A stretch of 61,610 nt of DNA from Treponema sp. (lineage in GTDB: Bacteria > Spirochaetota > Spirochaetia > Treponematales > Treponemataceae). The DNA lies in the NCBI GenBank assembly GCA_024402565.1, contig JAKSTM010000011.1, positions 1-61,610 of the forward strand, in the 5' to 3' direction. Below the pieces are notes generated by a model. The model saw nothing but the letters and a program-made list of their open reading frames with translations. It did not search any database and was not told the DNA's origin. This document shows, one piece after another, positions 16,472 through 25,340 of this stretch. A program made the translations under genes and the position numbers. Numbering within the stretch: the stretch's first letter is position 1; each line of letters starts with the position of its first letter.

Positions 16472-18568
16472 TTATTTCTGAGCGGCTTTTCTAGCTTCCT
16501 GATATTTCTTTGTCAGTTCATCTGCAACTGCATTAGGAACTTTACCGTATTTTTCGAATTCCATTGTGAATTCACCTTTACCCTGTGTAGAAGAACGCAG
16601 GATTGTAGAGAATCCGAACATTTCTGAAAGTGGAACTTCAGAGTTTACAGTTGTTGTTCCGTTTTCATCACCAGAATCTACGATTACACCACGGCGCTGG
16701 TTGATAAGACCGAAAATAGCACCCTGGAATTCGTTTGGAGCTGCAATCTGAACTTTCATGATTGGTTCAAGGATAACTGGTTTTGCTTTAGCATAAGCTT
16801 CACGGAAAGCACCGATAGCAGCAATCTGGAATGCGTTATCGTTAGAGTCAACTGGGTGGTACTGACCATCATTGATTGTCATTTTAACACCTACAATTGG
16901 AGCACCAATGAGTGAACCTTCTTTCATTGCTTTCTGGAAACCTTTATCACAAGAAGGGATGTATTCGTTAGGAATAGCACCACCTTTGATTGCGTCTACG
17001 AATTCGTAGTCTTTTTCTGTGATTGGTTCCATGATACCTGCTACACGACCGTACTGACCAGAACCACCAGTCTGTTTTTTGTGTGTGTAGTTGAAGTCTG
17101 CAGGAGCTGTGATTGATTCACGGTAAGCAACCTGTGGAGCACCTGTGATAACTTCACATTTGTATTCACGGCGCATACGTTCAACGTAAACGTCAAGGTG
17201 AAGTTCACCCATACCCCGGATGATTGTTTCAGCAGATTCAGGGTCAACATTTACACGGAATGTTGGGTCTTCTTTTGTAAAGCGGTTAAGAGCTTTAGAC
17301 ATCTGCATAGCAGCCTGTTTGTCTTTTGGAGTAATAGAGTAAGAAATAACAGGTTCTGGAACATACATAGATGCCATAGAGTAGTTGATGTCGCCGTCAA
17401 CGAATGTATCACCAGATGCACAGTCAACACCGAACAGAGCAACGATATCTCCAGGAACACCTTCTGAAATATCTTCCATTGCTGCAGCGTTCATACGTAC
17501 AAGACGTCCAACCTTGAACTTCTTCTTTGTACGTGTATTGTAGAGTTCTTCACCCTTCTTGATTTTTCCCTGGTAGATACGTGTGTAAGTAAGCTGACCG
17601 TACTGTCCGTCATCAAGTTTGAATCCGAGAGCAACACATGGTTTACCTTCACGACATTCCAGTTTAACTTCTGCTTCGTTATTGTCCAGGTCGAGAGCAA
17701 CGTTTTCAACTTCGTCTGGAGCTGGGAGGTAACGGATAACACCGTCGAGAAGTGGCTGAATACCTTTGTTAGCGTGAGCTGAACCACAGAATACACCAAC
17801 GAACTGTTCTGCCAGTGTTCCTTTACGGATAGCTGCGATAACTTTTGCTTCGTCCAGGTCGTTGTATCCTTTTTCCATGATGTCTTCCATGAGTGAATCA
17901 TCAAACATAGAAACAGCATCCATGAGTTCTTCACGGTACTGGTTTGCCTGATCAACCATGTCAGCTGGAATATCTTTTACGATAACTTCTTCACCACTGT
18001 TTCCTTCAAAGTACAGTGCTTTCATTCCAACCAGGTCAACAACACCCTGAAGTTTGTCTTCAAGACCGATTGGGAGTTCCATCATGTGAGCGTTAAGACC
18101 GAGTTTTTCACGGATCTGTCCACAAACGCGGATTGGGTTAGCACCCTGACGGTCACATTTGTTTACGAATGCAACGCGAGGTACATGATAACGTTTCAGC
18201 TGACGGTCAACAGTGATAGACTGTGACTGAACACCGGCAACGGCACAAAGAATCATGATAGCACCGTCAAGAACGCGAAGTGAGCGTTCAACTTCTACTG
18301 TGAAGTCAACGTGGCCCGGAGTGTCGATAACGTTGATTGTGTAATCTTTCCAGTTAACCTGTGTTGCTGCTGACTGAATTGTGATACCACGTTCACGTTC
18401 CAGTTCCATTGAGTCCATAACAGCACCAACACCGTCCTTACCGCGAACTTCGTGAATCTGGTGGATTTTGTTACAGTAGAACAGAATACGTTCTGTTGTA
18501 GTTGTTTTACCAGAGTCAATGTGGGCACTGATACCGATATTTCTCATTTTAGAAATATCAAAAGCCAT
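16472..18568 (-). CDS. fusA: Elongation factor G (translocase)
   Basis: 698 residues. GTPase that drives ribosome translocation. G1 is [18 protein letters not shown]2 region [10 protein letters not shown]3 [13 protein letters not shown]4 [10 protein letters not shown]; domains II to V follow, with the domain IV stretch GGSGQYGRV and a normal C-terminus. The Ser in HIDSGKT (Ala in most bacterial EF-G) is typical of mitochondrial EF-G1 and, as I recall, of the spirochaete-type translocase EF-G, so a second EF-G specialised in recycling may lie elsewhere. Monocistronic with three stacked hairpins downstream. ATG 18568 with a purine-rich SD (AAGAGGTAATATT). Confidence 0.97.
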   Translation of the reverse strand: MAFDISKMRNIGISAHIDSGKTTTTERILFYCNKIHQIHEVRGKDGVGAVMDSMELERERGITIQSAATQVNWKDYTINVIDTPGHVDFTVEVERSLRVLDGAIMILCAVAGVQSQSITVDRQLKRYHVPRVAFVNKCDRQGANPIRVCGQIREKLGLNAHMMELPIGLEDKLQGVVDLVGMKALYFEGNSGEEVIVKDIPADMVDQANQYREELMDAVSMFDDSLMEDIMEKGYNDLDEAKVIAAIRKGTLAEQFVGVFCGSAHANKGIQPLLDGVIRYLPAPDEVENVALDLDNNEAEVKLECREGKPCVALGFKLDDGQYGQLTYTRIYQGKIKKGEELYNTRTKKKFKVGRLVRMNAAAMEDISEGVPGDIVALFGVDCASGDTFVDGDINYSMASMYVPEPVISYSITPKDKQAAMQMSKALNRFTKEDPTFRVNVDPESAETIIRGMGELHLDVYVERMRREYKCEVITGAPQVAYRESITAPADFNYTHKKQTGGSGQYGRVAGIMEPITEKDYEFVDAIKGGAIPNEYIPSCDKGFQKAMKEGSLIGAPIVGVKMTINDGQYHPVDSNDNAFQIAAIGAFREAYAKAKPVILEPIMKVQIAAPNEFQGAIFGLINQRRGVIVDSGDENGTTTVNSEVPLSEMFGFSTILRSSTQGKGEFTMEFEKYGKVPNAVADELTKKYQEARKAAQK

Positions 18569-18629
18569 AATATTACCTCTTAAAATAAAATATTTTCAGT
18601 TTGAGTACTCTATTTTAGTAATTTTCACC

Positions 18630-19964
18630 CTAAAATTCAATACTCATATTTATCTTTCCTGAAACATCAACATAGCGGGATTTAAATTTTAGGCTTAATC
18701 CAAAATCTCCTTTCCCACCAGAATAAAGAAAAATCTTTTGCTTTAATTCTATTCCTGCATTGAAACCAAGTGCCGGTTTTGTGGAAAGAAAGAAACTAAA
18801 ACTGACATCTTCTCCCGTTTGACTCAAGTTCGCCGATTTACCAGGAGAATACCAGCCTTTAAATTTAATAACAGGCTGTATTCGTGAAAAATACCAGCTA
18901 TTTGTTATTCCCAAAGATACTTTTTCAAGCGAGATTGATTTTGGAATATCATTTTCATAAGGTACTGAAAAATCACACTGTAAAGAATTATTTACACTGG
19001 TTAGCACACAAAACATTCGAAGTCCTGCCGCAATTTTTAATATGTCTTCATTTTCAGAAAGGTTCATTTGTGATAAAACAGTTATTCCGCCTTTCCATAA
19101 AAAAGGGATTTTTCCTCCAGTTTTTATCTGTTTTTGAACATTTCCCTTTATAGAAAGACTTTCGTTTATTTTTTTTCCTGAAAGAGACATTACATTATGA
19201 TCAGGATTATAAGATAATGAAAATCCACCATTCTTAAATATTCCATCGATTTTATATATCTGGAAAAAATTTCCGAACCTTCCCCAGAAAAATACATCCG
19301 AAAATACTAAACCTGCAGAGCCTTTCCGTAATCCAGACTGAAAAACCCCGGAAAACATTCTATATTCTTCCTTATATACCGGGTTATCCATATACCAGGA
19401 ATCTTCTTCTTTTTCTTCACAAAAACTAGTCCCAAAAGAAAAACCGAAATCAAAAAAGCAATTCTTAAAAGGAACTGAAGATATATAAGAATTCAAAATT
19501 ACTTTTTCTTCAACTGTATAAAATGAAGAGACACCCGCTTCCATTTTATTTGGAAGCTTAACAGAAAATGAAGAAAAAGCTGAAAATGGTTTCGAAAAAA
19601 CAGAACCCGACGGAAGAGCGGCAGTAAGACCCGAAATATTTTTATCGGGAATAGAAAAAGGTCCTGTAACCTGAGAAAGCACAGGATTATTCATTAATGA
19701 AGACACTCCTGTTTCTGAAAGATTACCTACCCTAAAGCAAAAAGGAAACTGACCGACAAATGTCCCGCTTGAACCAATTCCCAAAGAATAATCAGAACCA
19801 TTATACCAGGCCACTCCAGTTAGGTTCATTAATTGAGGTGCTTTTAATTTTATCCCGGTTTTATAATCCAAACCCGATAAGGGAACTGGAAAAAGAAAAC
19901 ATAGAAAAATCGTAATAAGAACAGAAAAAAATCTCATACTAATTAATAGATTTTTTCTGCGCAT
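18630..19964 (-). CDS. Putative outer-membrane beta-barrel protein, unrecognised
   Basis: About 444 residues. A basic N-terminus, a hydrophobic segment (FFSVLITIFLCFLFPVPLSG) and a cleavage-like site form a signal peptide; no lipobox Cys. The rest is rich in short alternating Gly/aromatic strands (YSLGIGSSGTFVGQFPFCF, GGFSLSYNPDHNVMSLSGKK) and ends SRYVDVSGKINMSIEF, a pattern of antiparallel barrel strands with terminal Phe. I infer an outer-membrane barrel; family unknown. Start uncertain: ATG 19964 or ATG 19937, both with weak SDs; the longer frame's TTG 19994 lies inside the terminator of the upstream SPOR gene and is not credible. Confidence 0.55.
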   Translation of the reverse strand: MRRKNLLISMRFFSVLITIFLCFLFPVPLSGLDYKTGIKLKAPQLMNLTGVAWYNGSDYSLGIGSSGTFVGQFPFCFRVGNLSETGVSSLMNNPVLSQVTGPFSIPDKNISGLTAALPSGSVFSKPFSAFSSFSVKLPNKMEAGVSSFYTVEEKVILNSYISSVPFKNCFFDFGFSFGTSFCEEKEEDSWYMDNPVYKEEYRMFSGVFQSGLRKGSAGLVFSDVFFWGRFGNFFQIYKIDGIFKNGGFSLSYNPDHNVMSLSGKKINESLSIKGNVQKQIKTGGKIPFLWKGGITVLSQMNLSENEDILKIAAGLRMFCVLTSVNNSLQCDFSVPYENDIPKSISLEKVSLGITNSWYFSRIQPVIKFKGWYSPGKSANLSQTGEDVSFSFFLSTKPALGFNAGIELKQKIFLYSGGKGDFGLSLKFKSRYVDVSGKINMSIEF

Positions 19965-19982
19965 TTTCTGCAAGAAACAAAA

Positions 19983-20012
19983 AAAAGACCGCAAAATATT
20001 GCGGTCTTTTTC
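19983..20012 (-). terminator. Terminator of the SPOR-domain gene
   Basis: AAAAGACCGCAA pairs with TTGCGGTCTTTT across a short AT loop, followed on the minus strand by eight T. Confidence 0.88.
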
Positions 20013-20035
20013 TAGGAGGATAATCCAGAACTTAA

Positions 20036-20878
20036 TTAGTTCTGTGTAATATAACTTTCAGCAGTACTGAAAACATCAATCTTTTCTATTTTTGTTCTCC
20101 AGTATTCTGCTTCACTTTTTGTTGTGTAAGGTCCTACACGAACACGATAGAATACTTTTCCTTTTGCATCCTGATATGTAAAGATATCAGCTGGAATCTT
20201 ATTATCATCAAGAATTGTACGGGCATTTTCAGCAGATTTTTTATTTGAGTAAGCAGCAGCCTGAACCCAATACTGAGAAATTACTGCCTGTTTCTTTTCT
20301 ACAATCTTTGCTTCATCAGTTTTTGAAGACTGTTTTGTTGCAGGAGCAGCTTTAGGCTGAGTCTTTACAGCTGCAACATTTTTTACAGTTTCTGCTTTCT
20401 TAACTGAAACTGGAGCTTTTTCTGCAGGAGCTTCGTAAACTTTTTCGTTCTGTGCAACATAAACCGGCTGTACAGGACTTTCTGTTTTTGCATCAGGAAT
20501 ATTTACTGTAATATTTATATTCTGTGGGAAAGTTTCCTGAGCAGGTGCCATATTCTGTGCAGCTTTCAGTGCATTAAGATCTATAGTTGTACCTTCATCA
20601 GACTCTCTTCCATAAACCACTGCATTATCTGTGTATACAGTCAGATCTTTTGTATGGATTTCTCCAGGTGGAAGAAGCTGATTTTCATTGTAAGATCCAG
20701 GTACATTTGTCCAGCCCTGTGGATTCTGTACAGCAGGATTTGGAATTTCATATTTCTTTGTGATTGCCTGTGGAGCGCTCTTCTGAGCCGGTGAATAAAG
20801 AATAAATGCAGCGCCTAAAACTACCAGTAAAAACATACCGGCTGCTGCAATAATCCATAAAGTTCTTTTCTGTTCCAT
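20036..20878 (-). CDS. Membrane-anchored SPOR-domain protein
   Basis: 280 residues: short cytoplasmic start, one membrane helix (about 8-27), a Pro/Ala/Lys-rich periplasmic linker, and a C-terminal SPOR domain (about 205-278) with YWVQAAAYSNKKSAENARTI and FYRVRVGPYTTKSEAEYWRT. SPOR domains bind denuded glycan strands of septal peptidoglycan, so a role in cell division or envelope maintenance is expected. Single gene with its own terminator at 19983-20012; divergent from 20962. Confidence 0.9.
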   Translation of the reverse strand: MEQKRTLWIIAAAGMFLLVVLGAAFILYSPAQKSAPQAITKKYEIPNPAVQNPQGWTNVPGSYNENQLLPPGEIHTKDLTVYTDNAVVYGRESDEGTTIDLNALKAAQNMAPAQETFPQNINITVNIPDAKTESPVQPVYVAQNEKVYEAPAEKAPVSVKKAETVKNVAAVKTQPKAAPATKQSSKTDEAKIVEKKQAVISQYWVQAAAYSNKKSAENARTILDDNKIPADIFTYQDAKGKVFYRVRVGPYTTKSEAEYWRTKIEKIDVFSTAESYITQN

Positions 20879-20961
20879 AGTTGATATTCCCCTATACTCT
20901 CAATATCGGAAAAACGAAAAATTAGTTTAGTAAATAATTTTTTTTATGCTAAAATAAAATC

Positions 20962-21825
20962 ATGAAAAAAAATTCCACAAAAAATGATAAAAAAGGCTTC
21001 CTAACAGTATTTCTCGAAGATATAGGCTCAATTGCTGCAATTATAGGTCGCGTAATAATCGCAATATTTCTGGTTCTGATATTAACTGTTCCTGTTCTAT
21101 TTCTTTTTTTTAAGATTCTTTCACTTTGTCTTTCCCCATTACTTGCCATTCCGATGAAGAGTTATGTACAGGATTTAATAGTAATCTTATTAATTACTGG
21201 CGTACTGATTGCCATTTTGTTTTTAAGACGAAATAAAACAAACAGAATTTACGAGTGGATTCTGACTGGACATATAGAAATTGAAATCTCTGATGAAAAC
21301 AACAGAAACATGCGTGCTCTGTGGCTCAAAACTCACAAAGGCAAAGAACGAACAAAACCAATCAACTGGAAAATTACATTAAATAATAAAACTTCAGTTC
21401 ACGTTCTCGAAACCGTTTACCCTCTGGATAAATATGGTCATGAAGAAAAAGCAAAAGCTCCGGTTTGTTACAGAGTTCTTGTACCAATAACTCACAAATT
21501 CTTTGGAAATCTTCCAATTCAGGGAGACACAATTCACTTTTCATGGTCTACGTCATCAAACAATGATATTAAAAATATTCGCGTAAAAGCTGTAGAATTT
21601 CATGAAAAGAATGAATCAATTCCAGATTCCAAAGACGAATGGATAGAGCTTGATTCCAAATATATAGAAGGAACCATTTGCGCCTCAGATATAAAAACAG
21701 GAAAGAAAACAAAACTTGAAGGAACAGTGACCATAAATCAAAATGTTTCTGAAAAAATCCAGCTCTGCTTCTGGTACATGCCTGATGAAGCTGAAGGCGA
21801 AAGTGTTTTAAGAGAAAAATTTTAA
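20962..21825 (+). CDS. Membrane protein with cytoplasmic or periplasmic beta-rich domain, unrecognised
   Basis: 287 residues. Two strong membrane helices (about 18-47 and 62-83) are followed by a 200-residue soluble domain with many Lys and short strands (VHVLETVYPLDKYGHEEKAK, IHFSWSTSSNNDIKNI). I know no family for it. It may be an envelope protein with an Ig-like domain; the motif content gives no enzymatic function. ATG 20962; it converges with coaE, stops only four bases apart, and no terminator is seen between them. Confidence 0.55.
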   Translation: MKKNSTKNDKKGFLTVFLEDIGSIAAIIGRVIIAIFLVLILTVPVLFLFFKILSLCLSPLLAIPMKSYVQDLIVILLITGVLIAILFLRRNKTNRIYEWILTGHIEIEISDENNRNMRALWLKTHKGKERTKPINWKITLNNKTSVHVLETVYPLDKYGHEEKAKAPVCYRVLVPITHKFFGNLPIQGDTIHFSWSTSSNNDIKNIRVKAVEFHEKNESIPDSKDEWIELDSKYIEGTICASDIKTGKKTKLEGTVTINQNVSEKIQLCFWYMPDEAEGESVLREKF

Positions 21826-21829
21826 TCAG

Positions 21830-22381
21830 TTAATTTTTGATTATTTCAACAGGGATGCCGGTAGCTGCATCCCTGTATTTTTTTAACAGACCTTTCTGTG
21901 AACGGAACCGGTCCAAGATTTTAGAAACAGGCATTTTATCCCGGCGGCGGGCACGGAAAAACCGTTTTACAGGATTTGCCATTACAAAAAAGATTTTTTC
22001 ACACCTTTGCAGAAGTTCCGGAGTTTTATAAAGAACCGTAGCATTGATGATTACATCTTTTCCGGCGTTTTCTTCTATAAACTCGTTCACTTTTTTCCCA
22101 ACAAAAGGATAAACAATATTTTCCTGCTTTTTCAAAAGTTCAGGATCTGAAAAAACGATGGCGCCCAAAGCACGCCGGTTTATAGAGCCGTCGTCATTCA
22201 AAAGGCTGATACCCATGCGGGATGCGTCAGAAGAAAAAGTTTCAAGAATCTGATCCCGGCATTCAACAATGGCCGCATGAACCACTTTATCGCAGTCAAT
22301 GCTGACCCACCCTTTTTTTTCAAACTGAGAACAGATGTAATTTTTTCCGCTGGCCATTGGTCCAGTAACTGCTGCTATCAT
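21830..22381 (-). CDS. coaE: Dephospho-CoA kinase
   Basis: 183 residues; phosphorylates the ribose 3'-OH of dephospho-CoA, last step of CoA synthesis. The P-loop is TGPMASGKNYICSQFEKKG: the usual GxGSGKS/T has Asn in place of the final Ser/Thr. Also visible are the substrate-side SIDCDKVVH and the lid-region Arg pair FFRARRRDKM. A little shorter than the common 200 residues. It starts 12 bases after the polA stop, so both are co-transcribed. Confidence 0.9.
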   Translation of the reverse strand: MIAAVTGPMASGKNYICSQFEKKGWVSIDCDKVVHAAIVECRDQILETFSSDASRMGISLLNDDGSINRRALGAIVFSDPELLKKQENIVYPFVGKKVNEFIEENAGKDVIINATVLYKTPELLQRCEKIFFVMANPVKRFFRARRRDKMPVSKILDRFRSQKGLLKKYRDAATGIPVEIIKN

Positions 22382-22393
22382 ATTGAATCCGAA

Positions 22394-25282
22394 TTAATGG
22401 AATTCGCCCCAGTTCTTTCCGTATTCAACACTTACTTTAAGCGGAACAGAAAGCTTCATTGCATTTTCCATGCAGTCTTTTACAATAGAAATTGTTGCTT
22501 CAACAGTTGCTTTATCGTCAGGGCATTCAAGAATAAGTTCATCATGAACCTGAAGAAGAAGCCGTGCCGGACTTCCGCTTTCGCGGAGCTTTTTGTCTAG
22601 AGAAAGCATGGCAAGTTTTACAATGTCAGCGGCAGAGCCCTGAACCGGTGTATTTTTTGCAATACGGTCGGCGGCATTTTTAATCATCTTGTTGGAACTG
22701 TCGATTCCCTGAATGTAGCGGCGGCGTCCAAGAATTGTTTCAAGGTATTTCTGACTTTCCGCTTTTGCAATAGTGTCATCCATAAACTTACGGATTGAGC
22801 TGTACTGCTCGTAGTATTTGTCGATGAAAATACGACCTTGAGTATTGGAAATTCCAAGATCCTTTGCAAGGCTGAAAGCACCCATTCCATAAATAACGCC
22901 GAAGTTGATTGTTTTTGCGGTACGGCGCATTTCAGGAGTTACTTCATCAATTCCGACTCCGTAAATCATACTTGCAGTAGCTTTATGAACGTCTGTTCCT
23001 TCGTTGAAAGCCTTGCACATGGCAGGATCTCCTGAAAGATGTGAAAGAACAACAAGTTCAATCTGTGAGTAGTCGGCAGAAATATAAACCTTTCCTTTAG
23101 GCGCTGTAAATGCCGAACGGATACGGCGTCCCATTTCGTTACGAACAGGAATATTCTGAAGGTTTGGATTTGTAGACGAAAGGCGGCCTGTTGCAGTTCC
23201 GGTCTGCATGAAACTTGTATGAATGCGGTCTTCCTTATCTACAAGTTTTGGAAGCGCTTCTACATAAGTTGACTGAAGTTTTGTAAGTTCGCGGAACTCA
23301 ATAATTTTATTGCATAAAGGATGCATTACTGCCAGTTCTTCAAGAACCGAGTTATCTGTTGAATAGCCTGTCTTTGTCTTTTTTGTTGCTTTGTAACCAA
23401 GCTCTTCAAAAAGGACTTCACCAAGCTGTTTTGGGGAAGCAATATTAAAGCTGTGCCCTACTTCTGCATAGATTGCATTCTGAATGTCTTCGATTTTTCC
23501 TGTAAGTTCTATGTCGTATTCATCAAGAGATTTTGTATCCAGATGGATTCCGGCAATTTCCATATCAGTCAAAACTTTAAGAAGCGGCATTTCAAGGTTT
23601 GAAAACAAATCCCAGAGATTCTTTTCTTTCAGTTCAGGTTCATATTTCTGCCAGAGCTGGAGAGTAAAGTCTGCATCTTCAGAGGCGTATTCGGCCTGTG
23701 TTTCCAGAGGAACGTCACTGAAAGTCTGTTTTTTACCAACAATATCTTCATATTCAATTCCGATTAATCCAAGATCTACAATTCCAAGATTTTCAAGGGA
23801 ATGTGATTTTTTAAAGGACTTATCAGGATCCATAAGCCAGGCGGCAACCAGTGTATCAACAAGATTACATTTCATGCGGCCACCTTCAAACTTCATGCCG
23901 TTTGAAACAAGAATCTTGTAGTCAAATTTGGCGTTATGCATTGCAACGGTGATTTTTTCGTTATCAAAAATGCGGGCAAGTTCCTTAAAGGCATCATCTT
24001 TGGAAATAAAATCGTTATCAAAAAGAGAATCTCCGGCACTAAGCGGAACCCAGACACCTGTTCCTTTTTCATAAGAAAGACTGAAGCCAAGGATTTTATC
24101 ATTTAAAGTATCAAGACCTGTTGTTTCAGAGTCGTAGGCAAGAACCCCGGCTTTAAGAGCAGAATCAATATATTTTTTTAAATCTTCAAGTTTTGTAATC
24201 GCCTTATAATTTCCTTTGTTCTTCCGAGGCTCTTGCAATTGAGAATTGACAGTTGATAATTGAGAATTATCACCCCCTCTTTCCGCAGAAGATTTCTTTG
24301 TGACAGAAGTTTTTCCTTCTTCACCTTTATTGTCCATTGTCAATTGTCCATTATCAATTCCGCCAAGTCCTGCAAAGGACTTGGCCAGGCTTGGAGTTTC
24401 GTATTTCATAAGAAGTTCTGAAGCGCCGGCAAAGTTATAACGTTCTTCAAAGGCGGTCTTACATTTTTCGCCTTTAAGTAGATTTACAATCTGATTTAAC
24501 TGAGGAAGATCATCCAGCGGAACAGTTTCGCAAAGAGTAATCAGTTCCTTACTGAAAAAAGCACTTTCACGGCCAGCACGGATTTTTTCGCCAATAGCGC
24601 CCTTGATTTCATCAGCATGTTCGTAAATGCCTTCAAGGCTTCCATACTGTTCAAGGTATTTTACGCCAGTCTTTACACCAACACCTTTTACGCCAGGTAC
24701 GTTGTCGGCTGTATCGCCGTAAAGAGAAAGAAGATCAAGAAGACCTTCAGGCATTACACCCCATTCAGCTTTTACACCTTCTGGTCCAACAACTTTCCAA
24801 GTACCCTGAGGATCCGGCTTAAGAATCTGAATACTTTCGTTTACAAGCTGCATTAAATCCTTGTCTCCGGAAAGAATGCGGCATGTACGGCCTGCTTTTT
24901 CGCATTTACGGGCAAGAGTTGCAATTACATCATCTGCTTCATAACCGTTTACACGAATTGACGGAATGCCAAGGGTTTCAAGAATTTCTTCAATCCATGG
25001 AATCTGAGCGATGAGATCTTCAGGAGATTTCGGACGATTTGCCTTATATTCAGGATAACGTTCATGACGGAATGTCGGTCCAATGGAATCTAAAGCCGCC
25101 ACAAGGCACTTTGGTTTATAATGCTGGAGCACATTTGCCAGATTGCGGAAGAATCCGAATACAGCAGAAATGTTTTCCCCTTTTGAATTTGTAAGAGGAT
25201 GTGAGATAAATGCAAAATATGCTCGGTAAATGAGCCCATAAGAATCTAAAATGTAAAGAGTATCTTCATCGAATTTGGCCAT
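22394..25282 (-). CDS. polA: DNA polymerase I
   Basis: 962 residues, three domains. 5'-3' exonuclease (1-290) with LDSYGLIYRAYFAF, GYEADDVIAT and SGDKDLMQL; 3'-5' exonuclease (about 365-560) with intact acidic residues (AYDSETTGLD, HNAKFDYKIL, YASEDADFTL); polymerase (to 962) with motif A ADYSQIELVVLSH, motif B RRTAKTINFGVIYGMG and motif C LLQVHDELILE. In motif A the usual Arg after SQIEL is Val. Between the two exonucleases lies an extra linker of about 45 residues (near 310-355) encoded by an inverted-repeat insertion at 24235-24360. Fills gaps in repair and removes Okazaki primers. Upstream partner of coaE; divergent side faces parE. Confidence 0.95.
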   Translation of the reverse strand: MAKFDEDTLYILDSYGLIYRAYFAFISHPLTNSKGENISAVFGFFRNLANVLQHYKPKCLVAALDSIGPTFRHERYPEYKANRPKSPEDLIAQIPWIEEILETLGIPSIRVNGYEADDVIATLARKCEKAGRTCRILSGDKDLMQLVNESIQILKPDPQGTWKVVGPEGVKAEWGVMPEGLLDLLSLYGDTADNVPGVKGVGVKTGVKYLEQYGSLEGIYEHADEIKGAIGEKIRAGRESAFFSKELITLCETVPLDDLPQLNQIVNLLKGEKCKTAFEERYNFAGASELLMKYETPSLAKSFAGLGGIDNGQLTMDNKGEEGKTSVTKKSSAERGGDNSQLSTVNSQLQEPRKNKGNYKAITKLEDLKKYIDSALKAGVLAYDSETTGLDTLNDKILGFSLSYEKGTGVWVPLSAGDSLFDNDFISKDDAFKELARIFDNEKITVAMHNAKFDYKILVSNGMKFEGGRMKCNLVDTLVAAWLMDPDKSFKKSHSLENLGIVDLGLIGIEYEDIVGKKQTFSDVPLETQAEYASEDADFTLQLWQKYEPELKEKNLWDLFSNLEMPLLKVLTDMEIAGIHLDTKSLDEYDIELTGKIEDIQNAIYAEVGHSFNIASPKQLGEVLFEELGYKATKKTKTGYSTDNSVLEELAVMHPLCNKIIEFRELTKLQSTYVEALPKLVDKEDRIHTSFMQTGTATGRLSSTNPNLQNIPVRNEMGRRIRSAFTAPKGKVYISADYSQIELVVLSHLSGDPAMCKAFNEGTDVHKATASMIYGVGIDEVTPEMRRTAKTINFGVIYGMGAFSLAKDLGISNTQGRIFIDKYYEQYSSIRKFMDDTIAKAESQKYLETILGRRRYIQGIDSSNKMIKNAADRIAKNTPVQGSAADIVKLAMLSLDKKLRESGSPARLLLQVHDELILECPDDKATVEATISIVKDCMENAMKLSVPLKVSVEYGKNWGEFH
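24235..24360. repeat. Inverted-repeat insertion inside polA, in frame
   Basis: Two arms built of CAATTGAGAATT/GACAGTTGATAATTG-type units (24236-24271) and their near reverse complement (24329-24360) enclose about 57 bases. The block is open in the polA frame and encodes the low-complexity linker containing NGQLTMDN and DNSQLSTVNSQL, absent from ordinary Pol I. It looks like a miniature palindromic element that landed in a tolerant interdomain loop. Confidence 0.65.
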
Positions 25283-25340
25283 AAGAGTAGTTTACCAAAA
25301 AACTTCCCTTATGGCACCGATTTTTGTATTTTATTCGTCT

